Shown: positions 34,585 through 46,400, numbered from the stretch's first letter. The stretch is DNA of 64,000 nt from Monarcha castaneiventris obscurior (GCA_026261815.1 JAMPIT010000885.1:62001-126000); one strand, 5' to 3'. Made by a program: numbers and translations. Notes: a model not told the origin generated them from the sequence alone.

Positions 34585-34911
34585 ATGGCCTGCTACGATC
34601 TCTGCCGACCCTGCGGACCCACCCCGCTGGCCAACAGCTGCAACGAGCCCTGTGTCCGACAGTGCCAGGACTCCCACGTTGTCATCAACCCTTCCCCGGT
34701 GCTCGTCACCATGCCAGGACCCATCATGACCTCCTTCCCCCAGAACACCGCCGTCGGATCCACCTCCTCGGCTGCTGTCGGCAGTGAACTCAGTGCCCAG
34801 GGACAGCCCATCTCTGGGGGATTTGGCTTCGGCCTTGGCTATGGCCTGGGCTATGGCTACGGGCTGGGAGGCCTGGGCTGCTATGGCAGAAGGGGCGGCT
34901 ACATCTGCTAA
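34585..34911 (+). CDS. FK11 feather beta-keratin, leader split by ERV
   Basis: 108 residues, intact. Head MACYDLC/CVRQ, but the following block is DSHVV, the mark of the MACCRPC class, and the core reads LVTMPG, a combination unique here. End RRGGYIC. The promoter, exon 1, intron and acceptor (32128-32129) are 2.4 kb away because the ERV sits between acceptor and ATG, leaving only CCACACC as native leader. AATAAA at 35056. Expression from its own promoter would have to pass an LTR poly(A) signal and upstream ATGs; the LTR could drive it directly. Confidence 0.93.
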   Translation: MACYDLCRPCGPTPLANSCNEPCVRQCQDSHVVINPSPVLVTMPGPIMTSFPQNTAVGSTSSAAVGSELSAQGQPISGGFGFGLGYGLGYGYGLGGLGCYGRRGGYIC

Positions 34912-35055
34912 GGGCCCTCAGCACCATCCCTGACACCACCAACTCGGGGCTCTGGCAACAGCTCCTGCAAGCAAAGCACCTCGGGTGATGGTCGCCCTGC
35001 TTGCACCTCTCACCTTATCCCATCAGCTTCCTCTTCCGAGTCATTTTTTCACCTC

Positions 35056-35061
35056 AATAAA
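35056..35061 (+). terminator. FK11 polyadenylation signal
   Basis: AATAAA in CACCTCAATAAATTTTTC, the form shared with FK12-FK15. Confidence 0.8.
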
Positions 35062-35667
35062 TTTTTCTTGCATCAAAGCCTGAGATGCCTCCTCTTGTTT
35101 TTGAATTCCAGTGGTCTCCTATCCTTACCTAGCAGGGTGCCAGCACTCAGCAGGCCATTATGTCCGATGGGAAAGGAGCCAAGAACCCTTCTTAGCTAAT
35201 ATGTCCCCACCAGAAATAACCAAGGCTAACACGGGAAACAGGGAAGAGGGGCGACCTTCCAGAACATGACACAAGCCCATCACCTCATACACCAAAGGTT
35301 TTGACACAACAATTCTCTCCAGGGCACTGCTCTGCCCAAGTCTCTTCATGCCAGCGCACACCTGAAAAATTCTCTTCCCAGAAGGACTCTGGAATCCTCC
35401 CAGCCAACAGAGGAACAAGAGCATCCACATAGACAAATTCTGCAGTGCAAGTGCTTCCATCCCCTCTGCTCAAGCAGGCCCAGCAAGAGCAGGATTTGCC
35501 TGACTAGGGTCAGTGCGGTTTTGGAGCTCCCAGGAGATGGACCCCATCATCTCCTACATTCTGGGACCACCCACACCCACAGAAAAATGCTTGCTTCCTT
35601 TGCCCATGAAAATCCATCTGTTTTCACTTGTGCACTTGCCCATTTTTCCTTCATCTGTGCAGTGCTG

Positions 35668-36245
35668 AGAGCAGCTGGGCTCCCACACACTTGGGACAGC
35701 CCCCTGAACATCCTTGTCTTCTGGGAGCACCAGGTCTCTCAGTTTTGCCTCTAGGAAAGGTTCTCCAGCCCTTGCAGTATCTGGTGGTCCTCAACTGGTC
35801 TTTGTTCACTACCCCTTTGGGCTTCTTCACCTGTGGAGACCAGAACTGTCCACACTACCTCACATGGGATCCCACCAGTGCTCTAAAGAGAGGAAGGGCC
35901 ACCTCTCCAGGCTTCAAAGCAACAACTCTCTGAAATCCATCACGGACACTGGTGACACCCTTTGAAGGAAAGCTCCACTGTGATCTTGGGGTCTCTTTGC
36001 TCTCCACCAGCACTAGAGGGTCACGTTCAGCAAAGCTGCTTTCCAGACTCTCAGCCCACAGCATCACCCGGGGCCAAGTTCAATCCCTGTCCAGAGGCAG
36101 AACTTCACATTTCCCACTCTGGAAATGCAGGAGATCCCTTTAACCCACTGACTCCAGGTCTCTCTGACTGGTAGAACAACCAAGTGCTGCCTCAGCCACT
36201 CCACCATCTCCCAACTCACTGAGGGGCTAACAGTCCCACTGCCCA
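35668..36245 (-). repeat. CR1 LINE remnant (spacer 11)
   Basis: Antisense CR1: 'ggttctccagcccttgcag', 'cacattcagcaaagctgctttcc'-like and 'aggcagaacttcacatttcc'. The open frames seen in spacers 12, 13 and 15 are broken here. Confidence 0.6.
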
Positions 36246-36589
36246 CGTGGAATGGAAGAGTCCAGGCACTCACACCTGGAAAAGATGCAAAGCCCAGACC
36301 AGCCTGATGGAGCTGGGAGAGTTTGGGGCCCCTCTTCACAACACACCCGCAAACCCAAATCCATGAGCTCCACAGGCTGACCTCATTGATGACATCCCAC
36401 ATCGCCAAAGTATTGGCCAAGTCTTCAGCCCTCTTTAACACACTCCATCGAGACCACCCTTTGGTCTCAAATACTCACACTTTAAAGGAGGAATGACCAC
36501 AATGGAAGGGTCAGCTCCTCACACAGGGCACTGCTGCAAAGGCCAGAGCAGCCTGACCGGGCTGTGATGGAACGGGGCTCCTCTTCCCA

Positions 36590-36850
36590 AGACATCCGCA
36601 AACTAAACCCCACAAGTGCCACAAAATGACCTCACTGATGACACCCATGTTTTTCCTAGGCTTCTGTTGTATATTCTGGTTTCTCTGACACACAACTCCC
36701 AAGCAAATCCTCCCAAATACCAACTCTCACTTTAAAGCTGCCGCCAAGGGCAAATGGACACGGCCTCAATAGCAGCACATGGCACTGCAGAATTCTTGGA
36801 AGGAAAACACTCCCAACTTCATGACTCGCCAGCCTGGGCCAGACAAAACT
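36590..36850 (+). repeat. Distal promoter-upstream block (FK12 unit)
   Basis: TGACCTCACTGATGACACCC through GGAAGGAAAACACTCCC and GACTCGCCAGCCTGGGCC, then a switch to a CR1-like piece (TTTCCATTCAGCACC). No TATA box. About 0.64 kb upstream of the FK12 core promoter. Confidence 0.6.
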
Positions 36851-37486
36851 AATGTTAAGATTTCCATTCAGCACCTCTAGAGAGAATAACGAGGTCAACC
36901 CTCTTTTTCTGAAAATTGAACGTCCCCAGTTTCTTCAATGTCTCTGCAGACATCTTGTTCTCCTTACCATTCTCCATCAACCAATGAACCAATAGAAGAC
37001 CTTAAGGAGTATGGCAGGCATCCCTAAATCACAGGAATTGCTTTCCCATCTCCAGTGGGAAAGGCCTGGCATATAGACAGGTTTAGAAAGTTGGCAACAC
37101 GGTACAGAGAGGGAGAATGTGGTGGAAAAGGATAGCCGTCACCCCCAGAAGAGCTGCAAAGCCCAAATGAGTTTGACGTGGCTGTGGGGGAATGAGGTCC
37201 CTCTTCATCACACACCCACAAAACCACAGCACACCACTGACACCCTGATGACATCTCACCTCTCCAAAGCTCTGGTCACATCTTCAGCTCCCCCGACAAA
37301 CATCAACAACAGCCTTTAGTCTCTAATACTCGCACTTAAAAGCTAGTGCCAAGGTCATGGCCTCAAGAGCAGGACATGACACTGAAGAGTTGTGGGAAGC
37401 AAAATACTCCCCACCAAAGGACTTGCCAGGCCTGCAAAATGCCCCAAGGCCATGGGACAAGACAGTCCCGCCCATCCACGACCAGC

Positions 37487-37493
37487 ACAAAAG
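37487..37493 (+). promoter_or_regulatory. FK12 TATA position, mutated (ACAAAAG)
   Basis: At the TATA position the sequence is CCAGCACAAAAGCT: a T-to-C change destroys ATAAAAG. The same change is found only in FK15. Exon 1 ends at 37563 with AACAGCAAG|GTGAGC. Confidence 0.8.
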
Positions 37494-37766
37494 CTGGCCC
37501 AGAGCCTCTCTCCCTCACACACTTCTCCTCACACCTTCTCCTCCTGCTCCTGCCAACAGCAAGGTGAGCCTCAAGCCCCTGACCCTCCTGCTCCTGCCCT
37601 CTGGCCCCTCTCGTCCAGGACACTCAGCCCCAGCCTCAGCAGCCCTCAGACCTCCCAAAAACCCCACCACAGCCTCCACAATCCCTCACCCTCCCGCATC
37701 ACTGCCCCTTGCATCCCCACTCCCCTGCCATGCCTCTCTCTTCCAGGGACACCCCACACCGCATCC

Positions 37767-38093
37767 ATGGCCTGCTACGACCTCTGCCGTCCCTGCGGAC
37801 CCACCCCGCTGGCCAACAGCTGCAACGAGCCCTGTGTCCGACAGTGCCAGGACTCCCACGTTGTCATCAACCCTTCCCCGGTGCTCATCACCATGCCAGG
37901 ACCCATCATGACCTCCTTCCCCCAGAACACCGCCGTCGGATCCACCTCCTCAGCTGCTGTTGGTAGTGAACTCAGTGCCCAGGGACAGCCCATCTCTGGG
38001 GGCTTTGGCTTCGGCCTTGGCTACGGCCTGGGCTATGGCTACGGGCTGGGAGGCCTGGGCTGCTATGGCAGAAGGGGCGGCTACATCTGCTAA
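37767..38093 (+). CDS. FK12 feather beta-keratin
   Basis: 108 residues. Head MACYDLC/CVRQ with DSHVV and LITMPG, a block taken from the FK5-FK8 type. End RRGGYIC. The leader before the ATG is CCGCATCC, specific to FK12-FK15. Intron 37564-37746; AATAAA at 38238. The coding exon is intact, but the TATA substitution may lower expression (inference). Confidence 0.95.
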   Translation: MACYDLCRPCGPTPLANSCNEPCVRQCQDSHVVINPSPVLITMPGPIMTSFPQNTAVGSTSSAAVGSELSAQGQPISGGFGFGLGYGLGYGYGLGGLGCYGRRGGYIC

Positions 38094-38237
38094 GGGCCCT
38101 CAGCACCATCCCTGACACCACCAACTCGGGGCTCTGGCAACAGCTCCTGCAAGCAAAGCACCTCAGGTGATGGGCACCCTGCTTGCACCTCTCACCTTAT
38201 CCCATCAGCTTCCTCTTCCGAGTCATTTTTTCACCTC

Positions 38238-38243
38238 AATAAA
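38238..38243 (+). terminator. FK12 polyadenylation signal
   Basis: AATAAA in CACCTCAATAAATTTTTC. Confidence 0.8.
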
Positions 38244-38849
38244 TTTTTCTTGCATCAAAGCCTGAGATGCCTCCTCTTGTTTTTCAATTCCAGTGGTCTC
38301 ACATCATTACCCAGCACAATGTCAGCACTCAGCTGGACATTATGTCCGATGGGAAAAGGAGCCAAGAACCCTTCTTAGCTAATATGTCCCCACCAGAAAT
38401 AACCAAGGCTTACATGGGAAAAAAGAAAGAGCGGGGACCTTCCAGAACATGACACAAGCCCATCACCTAAACACCAATGGCATTGATACAACAATTCTCT
38501 ACAGGGCACTGCTCTGCCCAAGTCTCTCTATGCCAGCACACACCTGAAAAATTCTCTTCCCAGAAGGCCTCTGGAATCCTCCCAGCCAACAGAGGAACAA
38601 GAGCATCCACATAGGCAGGAACTCTGCAGTGTAAGTGCTTCCATCCCCTCTGCTCAAAGAGGCCCAGGAAGAGCAGGATTTCCTGGACTCGGGTCAGTGC
38701 GGTTTTGGAGCTCCCAGGAGATGAACCCCATGATCTCCTACATTCTGTGACCACCCACACCCACAGAAAAATTCTTGCCTCCTTTGCCCATGGAATTCCA
38801 CCTGTTTTCACTTGTGCACTTGTCCCCTTTTCCTTCATCGGTGCAGTGC

Positions 38850-39430
38850 TGAGAACACCTGGGCTCCCACACACTCGTGACAACCCCCTGAACATCCTTG
38901 TCTCCTGAGAGACCCAGCTCTCAGTTTCTCCTCTAGGAAAGGTTCTCCAGCCCATGCAGTATCTGGGGGTCCTCAGCTGGTCTTTGTTCAGTACCCCCTT
39001 GGGCTTCTTCACCTGTGGAGACCAGAACTGTCCACTCCACCCTACATGGAATCCCACCAGTGCTCTAAAGAGAGGAAGGGCCACCTCTCCAGGCTTCAAA
39101 GCAACAACTCTCTGAAATCCATCGCGGACACTGGTGACACCCTTTGAAGGAAAGCTCCACTGTGATCTTGGGGTCTCTTTGCTCTCCACCAGCACTAGAG
39201 GGTCACGTTCAGCAAAGCTGCTTTCCAGACGCTCAGCCCACAGCAACACCTGGGGCCAAGTTCTATCCGTGCCCCGATGCAGAACTTCACATTTCCCACT
39301 CTGGAAATGCAGGAGATCCCTTTAACCCGCTGACTCCAGGTCTCTCTGACTGGTAGAACAACCAAGTGCTGCCTCAGCCACTCCACCATCTCCCAACTCA
39401 CTGAGGGGCTAACAGTCCCACTGCCCATGT
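38850..39430 (-). repeat. CR1 LINE remnant (spacer 12)
   Basis: Antisense CR1, nearly identical to spacers 13 and 15, because the units duplicated recently. It contains part of a 260-codon minus-strand open frame (38467-39249) that I do not consider a gene. Confidence 0.6.
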
Positions 39431-39774
39431 GGAATGGAAGAGTCCAGGCACTCACACCTGGAAAAGATGCAAAACCCAGACCAGCCTGACGGAGCTGGGA
39501 TAGTTTGGAGCCCCTCTTCACAACACACCCGCAAACCCAAATCCATGAGTTCCACAGGCTGACCTCACTGATGACACCACACATCGCCAAAGTATTGGTC
39601 ATGTCTTCAGCTCTCTTTGATTCATGCCATCAAGACCACCCCTTGGTCTCAAATACTCACACTTTAAAGGAGGAATGACCACAATGGAAGGGTCAGCTCC
39701 TCACACAGGGCACTGCTGCAAAGGCCAGAGCAGCCTGACTGGGCTGTGATGGAACAGGGCTCCTCTTCCCAACA

Positions 39775-40035
39775 CACCCACAAACTAAACCCCACAAGTG
39801 ACACAAAATTATCCCACTGATGACACCCATATTTTTCCTAGGCTTCTGTTGTATATTCTGGTTTCTCTGACACACAACTCCCAAGCAAATCCTCCCAAAC
39901 AGCAACTCTCACTTTAAAGCTGCCGCCAAGGGCAGAGGGACATGGCCTCAAGAGCAGCACATGACACTGCAGAATTCTTGGAAGGAAAACACTCCCAACT
40001 TCATGACTCGCCAGCCTGGGCCAGACAAAACTGAT
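39775..40035 (+). repeat. Distal promoter-upstream block (FK13 unit)
   Basis: Copy of the block at 36590-36850, with TTATCCCACTGATGACACCC replacing the usual TGACCTCACTGATGACA, a change shared with the FK15 copy. Confidence 0.6.
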
Positions 40036-40668
40036 GTTACGATTTCCATTCAGCACCTCTAGAGAGAATAACGAGGTCAACCCTCTTTTTCTGAAAATTG
40101 AACGTCCCCAGTTTCTTCAATGTCTCTGCAGACATCTTGTTCTCCTTACCATTCTCCATCAACCAATGAACCAATAGAAGACCTTAAGGAGTACGGCAGG
40201 CATCCCTAAATCACAGGAATTGCTTTCCCATCTCCAGTGGGAAAGGCCTGGCATATAGACAGGTTTAGAAAGTTGGCAACACGGTACGGAGAGGGAGAAT
40301 GTGGTGGAAAAGGATAGCCGTCACCCCCAGAAGAGCTGCAAAGCCCAAATGAGTTTGACGTGGCTGTGGGGGAATGAGGTCCCTCTTCATCACACACCCA
40401 CAAAACCTCAGCACACCACTGACACCCTGATGACATCTCACCTCTCCAAAGCTCTGGTCACATCTTCAGCTCCCCCGACAAACATCAACAACAGCCTTTA
40501 GTCTCTAATACTCGCACTTAAAAGCTAGTGCCAAGGTCATGGCCTCAAGAGCAGGACATGACACTGAAGAGTTGTGGGAAGCAAAATACTCCCCACCATA
40601 GGACTCGCCAGGCCTGCAAAATGCCCCAAGGCCATGGGACAAGACAGTCCCGCCCATCCACGACCAGC

Positions 40669-40675
40669 ATAAAAG
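40669..40675 (+). promoter_or_regulatory. FK13 TATA box
   Basis: ATAAAAG; GC-box position CCCGCCCATCC. Exon 1 ends at 40745 (CAAG|GTGAGC). Confidence 0.85.
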
Positions 40676-40948
40676 CCAGCCCAGAGCCTCTCTCCCTCAC
40701 ACACTTCTCCTCACACCTTCTCCTCCTGCTCCTGCCAACAGCAAGGTGAGCCTCAAGCCCCTGACCCTCCTGCTCCTGCCCTCTGGCCCCTCTCTTCCAG
40801 GACACTCAGCCCCAGCCTCAGCAGCCCTCAGACCTCCCAAAACCCCCACCACAGCCTCCACAATCCCTCACCCTCCCGCATCACTGCCCCTTGCATCCCC
40901 ACTCCCCTGCCATGCCTCTCTCTTCCAGGGACACCCCACACCGCATCC

Positions 40949-41275
40949 ATGGCCTGCTACGACCTCTGCCGTCCCTGCGGACCCACCCCGCTGGCCAACA
41001 GCTGCAACGAGCCCTGTGTCCGACAGTGCCAGGACTCCAGCGTTGTCATCAACCCTTCCCCTGTGCTCATCACCCTGCCAGGACCCATCATGACCTCCTT
41101 CCCCCAGAACACCGCTGTCGGATCCACCTCCTCAGCTGCTGTTGGTAGTGAACTCAGTGCCCAGGGACAGCCCATCTCTGGGGGATTTGGCTTCGGCCTT
41201 GGCTACGGCCTGGGCTATGGCTACGGGCTGGGAGGCCTGGGCTGCTATGGCAGAAGGGGTGGCTACACCTGCTAA
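40949..41275 (+). CDS. FK13 feather beta-keratin
   Basis: 108 residues: MACYDLC, CVRQ, DSSVV, LITLPG, end RRGGYTC. Same predicted protein as FK14, which begins exactly 3,182 bases downstream. The two also share the intact TATA box, the CCATAGGACTCGCC upstream variant and the CAAGAGCTCCAGC variant in the 3' UTR, so they look like sister duplicates. Intron 40746-40928; AATAAA at 41420. Confidence 0.95.
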   Translation: MACYDLCRPCGPTPLANSCNEPCVRQCQDSSVVINPSPVLITLPGPIMTSFPQNTAVGSTSSAAVGSELSAQGQPISGGFGFGLGYGLGYGYGLGGLGCYGRRGGYTC

Positions 41276-41419
41276 GGGCCCTCAGCACCATCCCTGACAC
41301 CACCAGCTCGGGGCTCTGGCAAGAGCTCCAGCAAGCAAAGCACCTCAGGTGATGGGCACCCTGCTTGCACCTCTCACCTTATCCAATCAGCTTCCTCTTC
41401 CGAGTCATTTTTTCACCTC

Positions 41420-41425
41420 AATAAA
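41420..41425 (+). terminator. FK13 polyadenylation signal
   Basis: AATAAA in CACCTCAATAAATTTTTC. Confidence 0.8.
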
Positions 41426-42029
41426 TTTTTCTTGCATCAAAGCCTGAGATGCCTCCTCTTGTTTTTCAATTCCAGTGGTCTCACATCATTACCCAGCACA
41501 ATGTCAGCACTCAGCTGGACATTATGTCCGATGGGAAAAGGAGCCAAGAACCCTTCTTAGCTAATATGTCCCCACCAGAAATAACCAAGGCTTACATGGG
41601 AAAAAAGAAAGAGCGGGGACCTTCCAGAACATGACACAAGCCCATCACCTAAACACCAATGGCATTGACACAACAATTCTCTCCAGGGCACTGCTCTGCC
41701 CAAGTCTCTCTATGCCAGCGCACACCTGAAAAATTCTCTTCCCAGAAGGCCTCTGGAATCCTCCCAGCCAACAGAGGAACAAGAGCATCCACATAGGCAG
41801 GAACTCTGCAGTGTAAGTGCTTCCATCCCCTCTGCTCAAAGAGGCCCAGCAAGAGCAGGATTTCCTGGACTCGGGTCAGTGTGGTTTTGGAGCTCCCAGG
41901 AGATGAACCCCATGATCTCCTACATTCTGTGACCACCCACACCCACAGAAAAATGCTTGCCTCCTTTGCCCATGGAATTCCACCTGTTTTTACTTGTGCA
42001 CTTGTCCCCTTTTCCTTCATCGGTGCAGT

Positions 42030-42610
42030 GCTGAGAACACCTGGGCTCCCACACACTCGTGACAACCCCCTGAACATCCTTGTCTCCTGAGAGACCCAGC
42101 TCTCAGTTTCTCCTCTAGGAAAGGTTCTCCAGCCCATGCAGTATCTGGGGGTCCTCAGCTGGTCTTTGTTCAGTACCCCCTTGGGCTTCTTCACCTGTGG
42201 AGACCAGAACTGTCCACTCCACCCTACATGGAATCCCACCAGTGCTCTAAAGAGAGGAAGGGCCACCTCTCCAGGCTTCAAAGCAACAACTCTCTGAAAT
42301 CCATCGCGGACACTGGTGACACCCTTTGAAGGAAAGCTCCACTGTGATCTTGGGGTCTCTTTGCTCTCCACCAGCACTAGAGGGTCACGTTCAGCAAAGC
42401 TGCTTTCCAGACGCTCAGCCCACAGCAACACCTGGGGCCAAGTTCTATCCGTGCCCCGATGCAGAACTTCACATTTCCCACTCTGGAAATGCAGGAGATC
42501 CCTTTAACCCGCTGACTCCAGGTCTCTCTGACTGGTAGAACAACCAAGTGCTGCCTCAGCCACTCCACCATCTCCCAGCTCACTGAGGGGCTAACAGTCC
42601 CACTGCCCAC
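42030..42610 (-). repeat. CR1 LINE remnant (spacer 13)
   Basis: Near-identical to spacer 12, including the 260-codon antisense frame (41649-42431). Confidence 0.6.
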
Positions 42611-42954
42611 GTGGAATGGAAGAGTCCAGGCACTCACACCTGGAAAAGATGCAAAACCCAGACCAGCCTGATGGAGCTGGGATAGTTTGGAGCCCCTCTT
42701 CACAACACACCCGCAAACCCAAATCCATGAGTTCCACAGGCTGACCTCACTGATGACACCACACATCGCCAAAGTATTGGTCATGTCTTCAGCCCTCTTT
42801 AACACACTCCATCGAGACCACCCTTTGGTCTCAAATACTCACACTTTAAAGGAGGAATGACCACAATGGAAGGGTCAGCTCCTCACACAGGGCACTGCTG
42901 CAAAGGCCAGAGCAGCCTGACCAGGCTGTGATGGAACAGGGCTCCTCTTCCCAA

Positions 42955-43215
42955 GACATCCGCAAACTAAACCCCACAAGTGCCACAAAATGACCTCACT
43001 GATGACACCCATGTTTTTCCTAGGCTTCTGTTGTATATTCTGGTTTCTCTGACACACAACTCCCAAGCAAATCCTCCCAAATACCAACTCTCACTTTAAA
43101 GCTGCCGCCAAGGGCAAATGGACACGGCCTCAATAGCAGCACATGGCACTGCAGAATTCTTGGAAGGAAAACACTCCCAACTTTATGACTCGCCAGGCTG
43201 GGCCAGACAAAACTA
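42955..43215 (+). repeat. Distal promoter-upstream block (FK14 unit)
   Basis: Copy in the FK12-unit form (TGACCTCACTGATGACACCCATG), not the FK13/FK15 form. Confidence 0.6.
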
Positions 43216-43850
43216 ATGTTAAGATTTCCATTCAGCACCTCTAGAGAGAATAACGAGGTCAACCCTCTTTTTCTGAAAATTGAACGTCCCCAGTTTCTTC
43301 AATGTCTCTGCAGACATCTTGTTCTCCTTACCATTCTCCATCAACCAATGAACCAATAGAAGACCTTAAGGAGTACGGCAGGCATCCCTAAATCACAGGA
43401 ATTGCTTTCCCATCTCCAGTGGGAAAGGCCTGGCATATAGACAGGTTTAGAAAGTTGGCAACACGGTACAGAGAGGGAGAATGTGGTGGAAAAGGATAGC
43501 CGTCACCCCCAGAAGAGCTGCAAAGCCCAAATGAGTTTGACGTGGCTGTGGGGGAATGAGGTCCCTCTTCATCACACACCCACAAAACCTCAGCACACCA
43601 CTGACACCCTGATGACATCTCACCTCTCCAAAGCTCTGGTCACATCTTCAGCTCCCCCGACAAACATCAACAACAGCCTTTAGTCTCTAATACTCGCACT
43701 TAAAAGCTAGTGCCAAGGTCATGGCCTCAAGAGCAGGACATGACACTGAAGAGTTGTGGGAAGCAAAATACTCCCCACCATAGGACTCGCCAGGCCTGCA
43801 AAATGCCCCAAGGCCATGGGACAAGACAGTCCCGCCCATCCACGACCAGC

Positions 43851-43857
43851 ATAAAAG
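43851..43857 (+). promoter_or_regulatory. FK14 TATA box
   Basis: ATAAAAG; exon 1 ends at 43927 (CAAG|GTGAGC). Confidence 0.85.
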
Positions 43858-44130
43858 CCAGCCCAGAGCCTCTCTCCCTCACACACTTCTCCTCACACCT
43901 TCACCTCCTGCTCCTGCCAACAGCAAGGTGAGCCTCAAGCCCCTGACCCTCCTGCTCCTGCCCTCTGGCCCCTCTCTTCCAGGACACTCAGCCCCAGCCT
44001 CAGCAGCCCTCAGACCTCCCAAAAACCCCACCACAGCCTCCACAATCCCTCACCCTCCCGCATCACTGCCCCTTGCATCCCCACTCCCCTGCCATGCCTC
44101 TCTCTTCCAGGGACACCCCACACCGCATCC

Positions 44131-44457
44131 ATGGCCTGCTACGACCTCTGCCGTCCCTGCGGACCCACCCCGCTGGCCAACAGCTGCAACGAGCCCTGTG
44201 TCCGACAGTGCCAGGACTCCAGCGTTGTCATCAACCCTTCCCCGGTGCTCATCACCCTGCCAGGACCCATCATGACCTCCTTCCCCCAGAACACCGCCGT
44301 CGGATCCACCTCCTCAGCTGCTGTTGGTAGTGAACTCAGTGCCCAGGGACAGCCCATCTCTGGGGGCTTTGGCTTCGGCCTTGGCTACGGCCTGGGCTAT
44401 GGCTACGGGCTGGGAGGCCTGGGCTGCTATGGCAGAAGGGGCGGCTACACCTGCTAA
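44131..44457 (+). CDS. FK14 feather beta-keratin
   Basis: 108 residues, predicted protein identical to FK13; the coding exons differ by a few silent changes (for example GGGGGCTTTGGC against GGGGGATTTGGC). Intron 43928-44110, the same 183-bp length as FK12, FK13 and FK15. AATAAA at 44602. The downstream spacer differs from those after FK12, FK13 and FK15, so gene and spacer histories are not the same. Confidence 0.95.
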   Translation: MACYDLCRPCGPTPLANSCNEPCVRQCQDSSVVINPSPVLITLPGPIMTSFPQNTAVGSTSSAAVGSELSAQGQPISGGFGFGLGYGLGYGYGLGGLGCYGRRGGYTC

Positions 44458-44601
44458 GGGCCCTCAGCACCATCCCTGACACCACCAGCTCGGGGCTCTG
44501 GCAAGAGCTCCAGCAAGCAAAGCACCTCAGGTGATGGGCACCCTGCTTGCACCTCTCACCTTATCCCATCAGCTTCCTCTTCCGAGTCATTTTTTCACCT
44601 C

Positions 44602-44607
44602 AATAAA
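44602..44607 (+). terminator. FK14 polyadenylation signal
   Basis: AATAAA in CACCTCAATAAATTTTTC. Confidence 0.8.
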
Positions 44608-45214
44608 TTTTTCTTGCATCAAAGCCTGAGATGCCTCCTCTTGTTTTTCAATTCCAGTGGTCTCACATCATTACCCAGCACAATGTCAGCACTCAGCTGG
44701 ACATTATGTCCGATGGGAAAAGGAGCCAAGAACCCTTCTTAGCTAATATGTCCCCACCAGAAATAACCAAGGCTTACATGGGAAAAAAGAAAGAGCAGGG
44801 ACCTTCCAGAACATGACACAAGCCCATCACCTAAACACCAATGGCATTGACACAACAATTCTCTCCAGGGCACTGCTCTGCCCAAGTCTCTCCATGCCAG
44901 CGCACACCTGAAAAATTCTCTTCCCAGAAGGACTCTTGAATCCTCCCAGCCAACAGAGGAACAAGAGCATCCACATAGGCAGGAACTCTGCAGTGTAAGT
45001 GCTTCCATCCCCTCTGCTCAAAGAGGCCCAGGAAGAGCAGGATTTGCCTGACTAGGGTCAGTGCGGTTTTGGAGCTCCCAGGAGATGGACCCCATGATCT
45101 CCTACATTCTGTGACCACCCACACCCACTGGAAAATGCTTGCCTCCTTTGCCCATGGAATTCCATCTGTTTTCACTTGTGCACTTGTCCCCTTTTCCTTC
45201 ATCTGTGCAGTGCG

Positions 45215-45795
45215 GAGAACAGCTGGGCTCCCACACACTCGTGACATCCCCCTGAACATCCTTGTCTCCTGAGAGACCCAGGTCTCTCAGTTTCTCTCCT
45301 AGGAAAGAGTCTCCAGCCCTTGCAGTATCTGGTGCACACTCAACTGGTCTTTGTGCACTACCCCCTTGGGCTTCTTCACCTGTGGAGACCAGAACTGTCC
45401 ACACCACCCCACATGGGATCCCACCAGTGCTCTAAAGAGAGGAAGGGCCACCTCTCCAGGCTTCAAAGCAACAACTCTCTGAAATCCATCGCGGACACTG
45501 GTGACACCCTTTGAAGTAAAGCTCCACTGTGATCTTGGGGTCTCTTTGCTCTCCACCAGCACTAGAGGGTCACGTTCAGCAAAGCTGCTTTCCAGACTCT
45601 CAGCCCACAGCAACACCCGGGACCAAGTTCAATCCCTGCCCAGATGCAGAACTTCACATTTCCCACTCTGGAAATGCAGGAGATCCCTTTAACCCGCTGA
45701 CTCCAGGTCTCACCGACTGGTAGAACAACCAAGTGCTGCCTCAGCCACTCCACCATCTCCCAACTCACTGAGGGGCTAACAGTCCCACTGCCCAC
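45215..45795 (-). repeat. CR1 LINE remnant (spacer 14)
   Basis: Same element as in spacers 12, 13 and 15, with its own changes (TTGCAGTATCTGGTGCACAC), which break the long antisense frame. Confidence 0.6.
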
Positions 45796-46139
45796 GTGGA
45801 ATGGAAGAGTCCAGGCACTCACACCTGGAAAAGATGCAAAGCCCAGACCAGCCTGACGGAGCTGGGAGAGTTTGGGACCCCTCATCACAACACACCCGCA
45901 AACCCAAAACCATGAGTTTCATAGGCTGACCTCACTGATGACATCCCACATCGCCAAAGTATTGGTCATGTCTTCAGCCCTCTTTAACACATTCCATCGA
46001 GACCACCCTTTGGTCTCAAATACTCACACTTTAAAGGAGGAATGACCACAATGGAAGGGTCAGCTCCTCACACAGGGCACTGCTGCAAAGGCCAGAGCAG
46101 CCTGACCGGGCTGTGATGGAACAGGGCTCCTCTTCCCAA

Positions 46140-46400
46140 GACATCCGCAAACTAAACCCCACAAGTGCCACAAAATTATCCCACTGATGACACCCGTATT
46201 TTTCCTAGGCTTCTGTTGTATATTCTGGTTTCTCTGACACACAACTCCCAAGCAAATCCCCCCAAATAGCAACTCTCACTTTAAAGCTGCTGCCAAGGGC
46301 AGAGGGACATGGCCTCAAGAGCAGCACATGACACTGCAGAATTCTTGGAAGGAAAACACTCCCAACTTCATGACTCGCCAGCCTGGGCCAGACAAAACTG
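46140..46400 (+). repeat. Distal promoter-upstream block (FK15 unit)
   Basis: Copy in the TTATCCCACTGATGACACCCG form. The following sequence (GTCCCCACTTCCATCAGCTG) matches the FK16 unit rather than FK12-FK14. Confidence 0.6.

Noticed and set aside
38467..39249. 260-codon minus-strand open frame, repeated at 41649-42431 and 48016-48798
   Set aside because: It lies across CR1-derived spacer, has no recognisable domain, and is broken in spacers 11 and 14. Its survival in three units reflects recent duplication.
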